DNA of 64,000 nt from Oceanobacillus halophilus (GTDB taxonomy: Bacteria > Bacillota > Bacilli > Bacillales > Amphibacillaceae): contig NZ_RBZP01000013.1 in assembly GCF_003628505.1 (NCBI RefSeq), positions 1 through 64,000 on the forward strand, read 5' to 3'. Shown here piece after piece: positions 18,052 through 26,776 of this stretch. Below the pieces are notes generated by a model. The model did not search any database, was not told the origin of the DNA, and saw nothing but the letters and a program-made list of their open reading frames with translations. The translations under genes and the position numbers were made by a program. How positions within the stretch are numbered: position 1 is the stretch's first letter; each line of letters begins with the position of its first letter.

Positions 18052-18086
18052 AAGCCTCCGATGGATTCCATCGGAGGCTTTTTCTA
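18052..18086 (+). terminator. Riboswitch-controlled terminator
   Basis: 13-bp stem AAGCCTCCGATGG / CCATCGGAGGCTT (18052-18064 and 18068-18080) with a 3-nt loop, followed by TTTCT. It lies between the RFN element and ribE and is the expression platform. Confidence 0.92.
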
Positions 18087-18125
18087 TTTTGTTCTACCTT
18101 GAAGGAAACAGAAGGGAAGGTAAAC

Positions 18126-18776
18126 ATGTTTACAGGAATTATTGAGGAACTAGGTACAATCGAAAATATAAAAAACGTATCAGAACAAGCGGTGGAAATG
18201 TCCATTGCATCCAAACGAGTCATTGAAGATGTTCATATCGGTGACAGTATTGCAGTTAACGGAATCTGTCTGACAGTAACAAATTTTACATCTGATTCTT
18301 TTCAAGTAGATGCGATGCCAGAAACGATTAAAGCAACTTCTTTAAAAAACTTAAAGAGAGGATCCAAAGTGAATCTGGAACGTGCAATGGCGGCAAATGG
18401 AAGGTTTGGCGGACATTTTGTATCTGGACACATTGATGGTACGGGAGAAATTATCAAAAAGCATAAAGAGCAAAACGCTATTTATTATGATATAGAAATC
18501 CCAAACGATTTGTCCCAATTTTTAATGCATAAAGGTTCTATTACCGTAGATGGAACGAGCCTAACGCTGTTTGGAGTTCGAGACAATGTTCTAACAATCT
18601 CTCTCATTCCACATACTGTTTCCGAGACCATTCTTGGCGGAAAAGGAGAGGGTGACATAGTGAATATTGAGTGCGATATGCTCGCAAAATATGTTCATAA
18701 TATGCTTCAAAGTGAATACGCCCAAGAAAAAAGTAATATCAATCAGGAATTTTTAAAAAATAATGGATTCATGTAG
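18126..18776 (+). CDS. ribE: Riboflavin synthase (alpha chain)
   Basis: 216 residues, the usual length. Two lumazine-binding repeats are visible: MFTGIIEELGTIENI with VNGICLTV in the first, and HFVSGHIDGTGEI with VDGTSLTLF in the second. It dismutates 6,7-dimethyl-8-ribityllumazine to riboflavin. The start at 18126 gives the conserved MFTGI and has GGGAAGG upstream; longer frames would run through the riboswitch terminator. First gene after the FMN riboswitch; in B. subtilis ribD would stand here. Confidence 0.95.
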   Translation: MFTGIIEELGTIENIKNVSEQAVEMSIASKRVIEDVHIGDSIAVNGICLTVTNFTSDSFQVDAMPETIKATSLKNLKRGSKVNLERAMAANGRFGGHFVSGHIDGTGEIIKKHKEQNAIYYDIEIPNDLSQFLMHKGSITVDGTSLTLFGVRDNVLTISLIPHTVSETILGGKGEGDIVNIECDMLAKYVHNMLQSEYAQEKSNINQEFLKNNGFM

Positions 18777-18797
18777 AGGAAAAGGAGGGAAATAATT

Positions 18798-19409
18798 ATG
18801 AACACGATTCAAGAGGCAATCGAAGACTTAAAAAAAGGAAAACCAATTATTGTAAGTGATGATGAAAATCGGGAAAATGAAGGGGATTTTATTGCTTTAT
18901 CCGAAAAGGCTACACCAGAAATAATAAATTTCATGATTACTCATGGCAGAGGGTTGGTTTGCACTCCGATACAGGCTAGTCATGCGAAAAAACTGGGACT
19001 TCACCAAATGGTTCAAGAAAGCACAGACCCACTTAGTACAGCCTTTACGGTTTCCATTGATCACGTAAAAACGACAACAGGAATCAGTGCCTTTGAACGC
19101 TCTTTAACCATTCAGGCTATTACTGAACCGGACGTACAAGCAGCAGATTTTAAGCAACCTGGTCATGTCTTCCCATTGATTGCCAAAGACGGTGGCGTAT
19201 TAACCCGCCCTGGGCATACAGAAGCAGCGGTTGATTTAGCAATCCTGAGTGGAGCCTTCCCATCCGGAGTCATTTGCGAAATTATTAAAGAAGATGGATC
19301 AATGGCTCGAATGCCTGATTTAGAAAAAATAGCCAGGAAATTTGACTTGAAATTCATTACGATAGCAGATTTAGTAGCATATCGTAAAAAAGAAAAAGCA
19401 GTTATTTAA
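18798..19409 (+). CDS. ribB: 3,4-dihydroxy-2-butanone-4-phosphate synthase, stand-alone RibB domain
   Basis: 203 residues. It converts ribulose 5-phosphate to the 4-carbon precursor of lumazine. Conserved motifs are [11 protein letters not shown] near the N-terminus and [11 protein letters not shown]. In most Bacilli this domain is fused to GTP cyclohydrolase II (RibBA, ~400 residues). Here the protein stops with [15 protein letters not shown], exactly where the linker to the RibA domain would begin, and no RibA sequence follows in any frame before ribH. AAAGGAGGG precedes the ATG. Loss of the RibA half, or an original stand-alone ribB, are both possible. Confidence 0.93.
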   Translation: MNTIQEAIEDLKKGKPIIVSDDENRENEGDFIALSEKATPEIINFMITHGRGLVCTPIQASHAKKLGLHQMVQESTDPLSTAFTVSIDHVKTTTGISAFERSLTIQAITEPDVQAADFKQPGHVFPLIAKDGGVLTRPGHTEAAVDLAILSGAFPSGVICEIIKEDGSMARMPDLEKIARKFDLKFITIADLVAYRKKEKAVI

Positions 19410-19429
19410 ATGAGAGTGTGTTCTCGAAA

Positions 19430-19465
19430 AGGGTAGTGTATTTCCGAAGCAGGTTAATGCAGAAA
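19430..19465. repeat. Core fragment of the MITE-like element between ribB and ribH
   Basis: GTAGTGTATTTCCGAAGCAG followed by GTTAATGC resembles the core of the copies at 8844-9015 (GTGTATTTCCGAAGCGG) and 47793-47878 (GTAGTGTATTTCCGTAGCGG). It sits at the spot where a RibA domain would be expected. Confidence 0.5.
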
Positions 19466-19547
19466 TGTCTTTATGTCGGATTTATAACTTTAAACTAAAC
19501 TGCGATTTAAAAAATACAAATAATCTAATAAAAAGGAGATACATATC

Positions 19548-20021
19548 ATGGTAAATACTTTTGCAGGAAATTTAGTCGGCACGGATTTAAAAATAGGAAT
19601 TGTAGTAGCTAGGTTTAATGAATTTATAACCAGCAAACTATTAGACGGCACAATTGATACGTTAAAAAGACATGGTGTCAATGATGAGAATATAGACGTA
19701 GCTTGGATACCTGGAGCTTTTGAAATTCCATTAATCGCAAAAAAAATGGCAGATAGTGATAAATATGATGCAGTAATTACGTTAGGAACCGTTATTCGAG
19801 GCTCTACTCCACATTTTGATTATGTATGCAATGAAGTAGCAAAAGGAGTAGCAAATGCTTCCAATCAAAGCGGAAAACCTGTAATATTTGGTGTTTTAAC
19901 AACAGAGACAATCGAACAGGCAATCGAACGTGCAGGTACAAAGGCTGGCAACAAAGGTTCAGAAGCAGCTGTATCAGCAATAGAAATGGCAAATATTATT
20001 AAAATGATGGAATCTGAATAG
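19548..20021 (+). CDS. ribH: 6,7-dimethyl-8-ribityllumazine synthase
   Basis: 157 residues, the normal length of lumazine synthase (beta subunit, which forms 60-mer capsids). Motifs: [33 protein letters not shown] and [17 protein letters not shown], the last two with the catalytic His and phosphate-binding residues. It condenses the RibB product with the pyrimidine precursor. AAAAGGAG precedes the ATG. Last gene of the riboswitch operon, followed by a strong terminator. Confidence 0.96.
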   Translation: MVNTFAGNLVGTDLKIGIVVARFNEFITSKLLDGTIDTLKRHGVNDENIDVAWIPGAFEIPLIAKKMADSDKYDAVITLGTVIRGSTPHFDYVCNEVAKGVANASNQSGKPVIFGVLTTETIEQAIERAGTKAGNKGSEAAVSAIEMANIIKMMESE

Positions 20022-20028
20022 AAAGATG

Positions 20029-20067
20029 GTCGAGAATTGCAGATGATTAGCATTCTCGACTTTTTTT
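20029..20067 (+). terminator. Rho-independent terminator of the riboflavin operon
   Basis: Stem GTCGAGAAT / ATTCTCGAC (20029-20037 and 20052-20060) followed by seven T. Confidence 0.9.
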
Positions 20068-20121
20068 CTCTAAGTGGAAATTTCATGATTTCTAAGCTAA
20101 ACTAAGACATAGAGTACAGAT

Positions 20122-20322
20122 GTGGGGGAGATTGCCATCAAACTATTATTAGGACAATTTGTGTTAATAGCAATAATATGGATTGGCATGCTTATGTTTT
20201 ATAGTGATATGAACGAGGCTAGTAGAATCATATTTTATTTAGTTACATCCTGGATGCTTTTCATACTTGTCGGAATTATCAAGGTATTTATGCGAGAGAG
20301 AAAAGAAAAATCAACAAAATAA
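20122..20322 (+). CDS. Small two-pass membrane protein, hypothetical
   Basis: About 66 residues with two hydrophobic segments (about 8-26 and 36-56) and a basic C-terminal tail (RERKEKSTK). Family not recognised. The start is uncertain: the in-frame GTG at 20122 overlaps the only purine-rich site (GGGGGAG), so a non-standard ATT or ATC start slightly downstream cannot be excluded. It ends 27 nt before the ABC-F gene and may be its leader gene. Confidence 0.5.
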   Translation: MGEIAIKLLLGQFVLIAIIWIGMLMFYSDMNEASRIIFYLVTSWMLFILVGIIKVFMRERKEKSTK

Positions 20323-20349
20323 GTTTTAGCCAGAAGAGGAAGATTTTAT

Positions 20350-22236
20350 ATGTTAAAGGTTGAGAATTTATATAAATCCTACGGGGAAAAAATACTATTT
20401 CGAGATATAACCTGTACGATAACAGAAAATGAACGGATTGGAGTTATTGGTGTTAATGGTACTGGGAAATCCAGTTTCTTAAAAGTGATTGCCGGAGTAG
20501 ATTCTGCAGAAAAAGGTACCATTCACCATCCAAGAGATTATCATATTGAATATCTGGCACAGGAACCAACACTCGATCCGGACTTAACAGTAATCGAACA
20601 AATCTATTACGGAGAAGCTGCTATAATGAAATTAATGAGAAACTACGAAGCAGCCCTTCTGCAATTGCAGATAGATACAAATAATCAAGCACACCAAGAT
20701 AATTTAATGAAATGGCAGCAAAAAATGGATGAAGAAGATGCATGGGATGCAAATACAACAGCCAAAACAGTATTAACGAAATTAGGGATAACGGAATTTA
20801 ATAAGAGAATATCTGAGTTATCAGGTGGACAGAAAAAGCGAGTTGCCATTGCCAAAGCACTGATTCAGCCTGCAGATTTGCTAATATTAGATGAACCAAC
20901 CAACCATCTCGACAATGAAACCGTAGAGTGGTTGGAAAAATATTTGCAAACCTATAAAGGCTCTTTGCTCCTGGTAACGCATGATAGGTATTTCTTGGAC
21001 CGAGTTACTACGAAGATTTTTGAGTTGGATAAGGGGAATATGTACATCTATGATGGAAACTATCAATTATTCCTTGAGAAAAAAGCAGAGCGCGAGGAAC
21101 TTGAGGCAAGCAGTGAATTAAAACATCAAAATACGTTACGACGTGAACTTGCATGGCTGAAACGAGGAGCAAAAGCTCGATCTACCAAGCAGAAGGCCCG
21201 AATTGAACGAATTCATGATATGAAAGAAAAAACGTTTGATACGAAAAAGGAAAATCTAGAGTTTCAGGTTGGTTCTACCAGACTTGGGAAAAAGGTCATC
21301 GAATTAAATGACATTACAAAAGAATTTGCTGGGAATCTGCTAATTGATTCGTTTAGTCATTTGGTCGTACCTGGGGATCGTATTGGTATTGTAGGGCCAA
21401 ATGGTTCTGGAAAGTCTACTCTTCTTAATATTATGGCTGAACGCTTAATGCCTGATAAGGGCGAATTAGATATTGGCGAAACGGTAAAAGTCGGGTATTA
21501 TACACAAGGCGATGAGGAACTGGATGACAGCTTACGAATTATTGATTATATTAAAGAAGTTGCTGAAGTAATCCACACGAAAGATGGTCAGGTGATTACT
21601 GCAGAGCAAATGTTGGAGCGGTTTTTATTTTCAAGAGCAGACCAGTATACGTATATTCGAAAACTTTCAGGTGGAGAAAGGCGCCGTCTGTATCTTCTAA
21701 AGATATTAATGACAGAACCGAATGTACTGTTTTTAGATGAGCCTACCAATGATCTGGATACACAAACATTAAGTGTTTTGGAAGAATACCTTGACCAATT
21801 TCCAGGTGTGGTCATTACGGTTTCCCATGATCGCTATTTCCTAGATCGAGTAGTTGACCATTTATTAGTTTTTAAAGGTCAAGGAAATATTGATCATTTT
21901 TACGGTAACTATAGCGAGTTCCTGGAGAAAAAGGAATCAGAAAAAAGCATACAAGCAAGCACTGAAAAGGCGAAAGAAAAACCAAAACCTAAGAAGCAGA
22001 AGAAAAAACTCTCGTATAATGATCAAAAAGAATGGGAACAAATTGAAGATCAGATTATGGAATTAGAAGCTAAAATTGAAGAGTACCAGGCTAACATTGC
22101 TGAAGCTGGAAGTGATGCAGAAAAGGTACAAGATTTATTCAAAGAACAACAAAAAGTAGAGACCGAACTCGAGGAAAAGATGGAACGATGGGAAGAATTA
22201 TCTTTACTAATAGAAGAAATAGAAAATAGTAATTAA
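20350..22236 (+). CDS. ABC-F family ATPase, Uup/YfmR-type
   Basis: 628 residues with no membrane segments and two ABC ATPase domains. Domain 1 has Walker A GVNGTGKSS (about 34-42), signature LSGGQKKR and LLILDEPTNHLD. Domain 2 has GPNGSGKST, LSGGERRR and VLFLDEPTNDLD. The long inter-domain linker and the lysine-rich C-terminal coiled coil (from about 545) are typical of Uup-type ABC-F proteins such as B. subtilis YfmR. These bind the ribosome and relieve stalled translation. It is unlikely to be a dedicated resistance gene. ATG with AGAGGAAGA upstream, then its own terminator. Confidence 0.92.
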   Translation: MLKVENLYKSYGEKILFRDITCTITENERIGVIGVNGTGKSSFLKVIAGVDSAEKGTIHHPRDYHIEYLAQEPTLDPDLTVIEQIYYGEAAIMKLMRNYEAALLQLQIDTNNQAHQDNLMKWQQKMDEEDAWDANTTAKTVLTKLGITEFNKRISELSGGQKKRVAIAKALIQPADLLILDEPTNHLDNETVEWLEKYLQTYKGSLLLVTHDRYFLDRVTTKIFELDKGNMYIYDGNYQLFLEKKAEREELEASSELKHQNTLRRELAWLKRGAKARSTKQKARIERIHDMKEKTFDTKKENLEFQVGSTRLGKKVIELNDITKEFAGNLLIDSFSHLVVPGDRIGIVGPNGSGKSTLLNIMAERLMPDKGELDIGETVKVGYYTQGDEELDDSLRIIDYIKEVAEVIHTKDGQVITAEQMLERFLFSRADQYTYIRKLSGGERRRLYLLKILMTEPNVLFLDEPTNDLDTQTLSVLEEYLDQFPGVVITVSHDRYFLDRVVDHLLVFKGQGNIDHFYGNYSEFLEKKESEKSIQASTEKAKEKPKPKKQKKKLSYNDQKEWEQIEDQIMELEAKIEEYQANIAEAGSDAEKVQDLFKEQQKVETELEEKMERWEELSLLIEEIENSN

Positions 22237-22238
22237 AC

Positions 22239-22275
22239 AAAAAGGCAGCGAAGCCCCTTGGAACGTTGCCTTTTT
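22239..22275 (+). terminator. Rho-independent terminator
   Basis: AAAAAGGCAGCG pairs with CGTTGCCTTTTT (22239-22250 and 22264-22275) after the ABC-F gene. Confidence 0.88.
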
Positions 22276-22652
22276 ACAATGGAACAGAAAGTGCAGTAAT
22301 AGAGGTTTTTAATATTGTTCATACGGATATATATAAAGTAAATTAGAGACTTCACATTTGTCATCGAATGGTTTAAACTGGTAATTAGTCTCAAAAAAGG
22401 ACATAGGAACCATAGAAGTAACTAGTAAAAGATGTGTTTCTGCTAGGTTGCATGAAAAAGCGAGCAGCTATCTATTATATAATTGCTCATTTAATGGAAA
22501 TTTATGAGTAAAAGTTGGCGAATATGGAATGATAACTCATAATTGAACTTATACTAAACGAAAGTAGAATTCACGAATAAGAGTTGGACATTCAAACCAT
22601 TCATAGTCCTACTTTTATTTCTATTACTTAAAGAAGAAAAAGGAGGAACAAA
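22276..22652. other. Intergenic stretch without recognisable gene
   Basis: 377 bp, AT-rich. Stops in all frames, no repeat copy. It ends with AAGAAAAAGGAGG, the ribosome binding site of the next gene. Confidence 0.5.
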
Positions 22653-23321
22653 ATGAAACTTTTTCAGGTAAGAAAAGGTCAATTTGTTTTCTACAAAAAT
22701 GAATTGCATAAAGTCTATTCCGTAAAACCAATGTTTAAAAGGTCCGTGCACTTATATCGACTAAAGGATATGCAACAGGTTCTAACCCAAGCGAGCGAAA
22801 TTCAACTATACAAACCTAAAAATAATGATACATTTATTTTCTACGGGAAACGGTATACCATTGATGAAAATGAAAAGGCAGAACCTGGTGACTACATTTT
22901 AATCGTAAAACCAGCTCCAGATTTCCTTGACCATTATTCTTTAAATGAGATTGAAAAAGTGGAAAGTGTGGAAGATGGAAACGTTGTGACTACACGAGAC
23001 AATGGTGTAAAACATAATGAATATGTTGTTATGGTTCCTGGGAAGAAAGACGCAAGTCAGGAAATCGCTTATTTTGATAAGAGTCTAGTTCCAGAAGAAC
23101 AACAATTACAAGATGAGTCCATCTCGTACTTAGCAGAGAAAGATGATACGTTAAAACCAGTAGTGGGTGACATCTATTTAGATGTACAGAATCAGACAAA
23201 AGCTATGATAGTCGCTATGACAGAAGATGAAGTGGTTTTCGGACATGGCGTACGAGTACACGTAGCAGAACTCCTTGATGAAAACCGCTATGAATTGCTC
23301 TATCAATTTGATGAAGACTAG
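22653..23321 (+). CDS. Conserved hypothetical protein
   Basis: 222 residues, soluble, acidic in the second half, with no signal peptide. It looks like several short beta-rich modules: an N-terminal one (KGQFVFYKNELHKVYSVKPM), a middle one near GDYILIVKPAP and a C-terminal one (VVGDIYLDVQNQTKAMIVAM), each similar in style to KOW/SH3-like barrels. I do not recognise the family and give no function. ATG with AAAAGGAGG upstream and a clear terminator after it, so it is a real monocistronic gene. Confidence 0.65.
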   Translation: MKLFQVRKGQFVFYKNELHKVYSVKPMFKRSVHLYRLKDMQQVLTQASEIQLYKPKNNDTFIFYGKRYTIDENEKAEPGDYILIVKPAPDFLDHYSLNEIEKVESVEDGNVVTTRDNGVKHNEYVVMVPGKKDASQEIAYFDKSLVPEEQQLQDESISYLAEKDDTLKPVVGDIYLDVQNQTKAMIVAMTEDEVVFGHGVRVHVAELLDENRYELLYQFDED

Positions 23322-23328
23322 GAATGAT

Positions 23329-23357
23329 AAAAAACGCTCAAGTAGGGCGTTTTTTTA
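23329..23357 (+). terminator. Rho-independent terminator
   Basis: AAAAAACGC pairs with GCGTTTTTT around TCAAGTAGG, with seven T in all on the 3' side. Confidence 0.85.
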
Positions 23358-23359
23358 TT

Positions 23360-23880
23360 GGCTCTTTTTCGTATAGCTTCTTGTTTTTTGAAGTTTTCAG
23401 TTGATAGTAATTCTTGATTTATTTAATTCAGAATTACTTAATTAAGAATACTGCTATACATTCGCTACGGAAATACACTACGCTTTCCGCGGGAGCTGCT
23501 GAGCCTACTCCGAGCTAACGCTCTCCTTAGTCTCACCTAGGCTTTTCTTCCCGCAGGAGTCTCCGTGTATTTCCTTCGCTAATTTGGTGCTTTATAACTT
23601 CCAAGCATTTTATAAAGACTCTATAGATATAGATAAGGCTACCACTATTAAGCAGGTTGATTGGAGCGGAGGGCAGTCGACTCCTGCGGGAGGATAGGCC
23701 TAGATGAGACCCCGCAGTGCGATAGCACGAGGAGGCTCATCAGCCGCCCGCGGAAAGCGACTGCCCGGAGCGGAAATCAACAAGGCACTACATTTATCTT
23801 TAATTAAAGAAATTCGCATTCTATAACAAAATATAAGGTAAAGTCATGTTAAAAAGCAACAATCTTTTAGAAAAGAGCCT
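23360..23880. repeat. MITE-like dispersed element, full composite copy (~521 bp)
   Basis: It begins GGCTCTTTTTCGTATAGCTT and ends with its inverse, AGCAACAATCTTTTAGAAAA plus GAGCCT. Two GC-rich blocks are joined: 23455-23585 (CTACGGAAATACACTACGCT ... GTCTCCGTGTATTTCCTTCG) and 23660-23790 (GGAGCGGAGGGCAGTCGACT ... GCGACTGCCCGGAGCGGAAA). Each block is itself a long imperfect palindrome. The copy at 51696-52210 shares the same architecture. No protein is encoded. Confidence 0.88.
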
Positions 23881-23956
23881 TTTCATTAATGAAATTTGTT
23901 GATATTAAGGTTATGTGCGTATGAATCATCTTAAAGTACTCTTAATGCAAAATTAT

Positions 23957-24002
23957 AAAAAGTCCCGCAACTTGGTAATAAACCAAATTGTGGGACTTTT
24001 TT
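23957..24002. terminator. Strong bidirectional terminator
   Basis: AAAAAGTCCCGCAACTTGGT pairs with ACCAAATTGTGGGACTTTTT across AATAA. It abuts the stop of the reverse-strand NSS transporter gene. Confidence 0.92.
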
Positions 24003-25345
24003 CAGATAATACCTAATGTAGTTAAGAAGACAATCACAATCGTTACTGGAACAAGCCAGCGTATAATTTGGAACCATGTTGTAAAGAGTGAATTACCTAA
24101 ATTGTTCCCAGCTGTAAATTCCTGTTTGACTAACTGGCGATCCATTTTAAACCCGATAAATAAAGCGATGAATAAGCATCCTGCTGGAAGCATGATATTA
24201 CTTACTAGAAAATCAGTGGCATCAAATACCGTTTTATCAAAGATTTTAAAGTTAGCGAGTGTACTAGAAGATAACGCCGCCGGAATTCCAGCAATAAAAA
24301 CTAGGATCCCGGTAATCGTAGCAACTTTTTTTCTAGAACGATTATGCTTGTTCGAAAAAGCAGCTGTTATAATTTCCAACATACTAAATGATGAAGTTAA
24401 CACGGCGAATAAAAATAATAATAAAAACATGCTTAAGAACAGTTCGCCAAATGGCATACTTGCAAACGCTTCTGGCAAGACAATAAATAATAATCCAGGC
24501 CCTTCCGCTGGTTCCAGTCCAAAAGCAAAAACAACTGGAAAGATAGCTAGACCTGCTAAAAGTGATACAAAGATATTCATTAAAGAAACAGATCCTGCAG
24601 ACGCAGGAAGACTAACATCTTTTCCTAAATAGGAGCTGTAAGTCACCATAACAGAGATTCCGACAGCTAAAGAAAAGAAGGATTGCCCAAGTGCGTATAA
24701 GACGTTCTCAGCATTCAATTTCGAAAAATCTGGTTCCAGAAAGAAACGAATTCCTTCGATCGCACCTTCAAATGTAACAGCGCGAATTACTAATACGATA
24801 AAAAATATAAATAATAGTGGCATTAAGATTTTACTTGCCTTTTCAATTCCGTCCTGAATTCCGAATGAGACGACAATGATATTGATTAAAAGAAATAAAG
24901 CTAATCCTAGTATGGTAATCCACGGACTTCCAGTGATAGTTCCGAATAATTCTGGATAGTTAGCTCCATTTTGTATAATGAATCCTGGTATGGAAAGAGC
25001 GCTATAGATTAGCACCCAACCACCAACCACGCTATAAAAAGATAAAAGCAAAAAGGCTCCGACTACTCCCCAATGCCCGATATATTTTGTGATACCTTTA
25101 GGTGCAAGAGATTGATACGCACGAACAGCTTCTTCACCAGCTCCTCGTCCAACCACAAACTCTGCAATTAATATAGGTAACCCGATGATGACAGTAAAGG
25201 CTATAAATAGTAAGAAAAATGCTCCTCCACCATTCATACCCGTCATATATGGAAATTTCCAAATTGCTCCAAGTCCAATCGCAGCACCTGCTGAAGATAG
25301 AATGAAGCCGATTTTTGATGACCATTGTTGTTTTTTTCTTTGCAT
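24002..25345 (-). CDS. Neurotransmitter:sodium symporter (NSS/SNF family)
   Basis: 447 residues with about 11 membrane segments, of the LeuT type. The N-terminal segment GFILSSAGAAIGLGAIWKFP is the family signature, with the unwound TM1 that binds Na+ and substrate; GMNGGGAFFLLF follows. It imports an amino acid or related solute with Na+. B. subtilis homologues are YocR and YhdH; the substrate is not known from sequence. ATG with AAAGGAATTCTTCT upstream. It lies back to back with an operon that looks lysine-catabolic, so lysine or a related amine is a possible substrate, as inference only. Confidence 0.92.
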   Translation of the reverse strand: MQRKKQQWSSKIGFILSSAGAAIGLGAIWKFPYMTGMNGGGAFFLLFIAFTVIIGLPILIAEFVVGRGAGEEAVRAYQSLAPKGITKYIGHWGVVGAFLLLSFYSVVGGWVLIYSALSIPGFIIQNGANYPELFGTITGSPWITILGLALFLLINIIVVSFGIQDGIEKASKILMPLLFIFFIVLVIRAVTFEGAIEGIRFFLEPDFSKLNAENVLYALGQSFFSLAVGISVMVTYSSYLGKDVSLPASAGSVSLMNIFVSLLAGLAIFPVVFAFGLEPAEGPGLLFIVLPEAFASMPFGELFLSMFLLLFLFAVLTSSFSMLEIITAAFSNKHNRSRKKVATITGILVFIAGIPAALSSSTLANFKIFDKTVFDATDFLVSNIMLPAGCLFIALFIGFKMDRQLVKQEFTAGNNLGNSLFTTWFQIIRWLVPVTIVIVFLTTLGII

Positions 25346-25594
25346 AGAAGAATTCCTTTCAGGGTAAATCTTTCTTGTTGCTACAGTCCGATATAACTTG
25401 TGATGATGAGTAGTGCATGCGTCCGTTGTGAAAAAGATACTTTCCCCTTACCGCCAAATACACACGATTATACGGATTAATCTTTACAATTCATTCAGTA
25501 TATCATAAGCGCTCTTTTAATAAAATGGAATTTGGTCTTAACTTTTATCGTTTGAAATAAGATTTAATAGAGCACTAAATTTTTTGGAGGAGGG

Positions 25595-26776
25595 ATGGTA
25601 TTGTATGTTTCCAGAAAAGTGAAGAACTTGCCGGCCTATTTATTCTCCGAATTTCAGCGGAAGAAAAAAGAACTGCAAGCAAAAGGTGTGGATGTGATTG
25701 ATTTAGGAATTGGCGCACCTGATTTACCAACACCAAACTTTATTTATCAAAAGCTGGTGGAAGAAGCAAAGAAGCCTGAGAATCATAAGTATTCGCCGTA
25801 TAGTGGGTGTAACGAATTTAGGGAGGCAGTGGCGGACTTTTATCAGAGACATTATGCTGTATCTTTGAATCCGGAGACAGAAGTTTTAACATTAATTGGT
25901 ACGAAAGAAGGGATTGCCAACTTAGTTCAGTCGGTCATAAATCCTGGTGATAAGGTGCTTGTACCTGACCCGGGCTATCCTGTTTATCGTTCTGCTGTCC
26001 ACCTTGCTGGCGGGAAGAGTATTTCTTTGCCTTTAGATGAAATAGACGGGACACCACTTTTGGAAAGGATCCAGAAGAAAGATGTCAAATCAGCAAAGTT
26101 AATGTTTCTTAACTATCCGTGCAATCCTACCACTGCAACGGTAAATTTAGCAACTTATAAAAGAGCAGTTTCATTTGCTAAAAGGAATTCGATTGCTATT
26201 GCCAATGACGCTGCTTATGATTTGTTGACATTTGACGGATACAAAGCGCCAAGTATTATGCAAGTTGCAGATGCAAAAAAACATGCGGTAGAGTTTGGCA
26301 CACTATCTAAAAGCTTTAGTATGGCAGGGTGGCGGATTGGTTATGTAGTAGGAAATAAAGAGATGATTCAATCACTCGCTACATTAAAAAGCAATATTGA
26401 CACGAGTCAGTTTTTAGCTATCCAAAAAGCTGCTGCTCATGCACTTCAAAGTGACTTTGTAACAGTGAAGGAAAATAATCAAATCTATAAAGAGAGAATC
26501 GACTTTTTTCATGCAGCTTTGTTAAAACTGGGGATTTATGCACAAAAACCAAAGGGAACATTCTTTATTTGGGCAAAAGTTCCAGCTAGTTACACTTCCA
26601 TGGAATTTGCGGATTTACTATTAAACAAAGCAGGGATTATCGTTACGCCTGGAAGTGCATTTGGACAACGTGGGGAAGGATTTGTCCGTATTGCCTTAAC
26701 GGTACCTGTTGCCCGTTTAGAAGAAGTGATTAGAAGATGGAAAGAGCTAAAATTGAATGAGGTGAATTCTTCGTGA
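25595..26776 (+). CDS. PLP-dependent aminotransferase class I/II (candidate 2-aminoadipate aminotransferase)
   Basis: 393 residues, fold type I. The PLP lysine is K239 in GTLSKSFSMAGWRIG; NYPCNPTTA and the NDAAYDLL aspartate region are also visible. General resemblance is to the LL-diaminopimelate/alanine aminotransferase group. As first gene of an operon with lysine 6-dehydrogenase-like and aldehyde dehydrogenase genes, it is a good candidate to convert 2-aminoadipate to 2-oxoadipate; this is inference. GGAGGAGGG lies directly before the ATG. Its stop overlaps the next start (GTGA), so the two are translationally coupled. Confidence 0.9.
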   Translation: MVLYVSRKVKNLPAYLFSEFQRKKKELQAKGVDVIDLGIGAPDLPTPNFIYQKLVEEAKKPENHKYSPYSGCNEFREAVADFYQRHYAVSLNPETEVLTLIGTKEGIANLVQSVINPGDKVLVPDPGYPVYRSAVHLAGGKSISLPLDEIDGTPLLERIQKKDVKSAKLMFLNYPCNPTTATVNLATYKRAVSFAKRNSIAIANDAAYDLLTFDGYKAPSIMQVADAKKHAVEFGTLSKSFSMAGWRIGYVVGNKEMIQSLATLKSNIDTSQFLAIQKAAAHALQSDFVTVKENNQIYKERIDFFHAALLKLGIYAQKPKGTFFIWAKVPASYTSMEFADLLLNKAGIIVTPGSAFGQRGEGFVRIALTVPVARLEEVIRRWKELKLNEVNSS

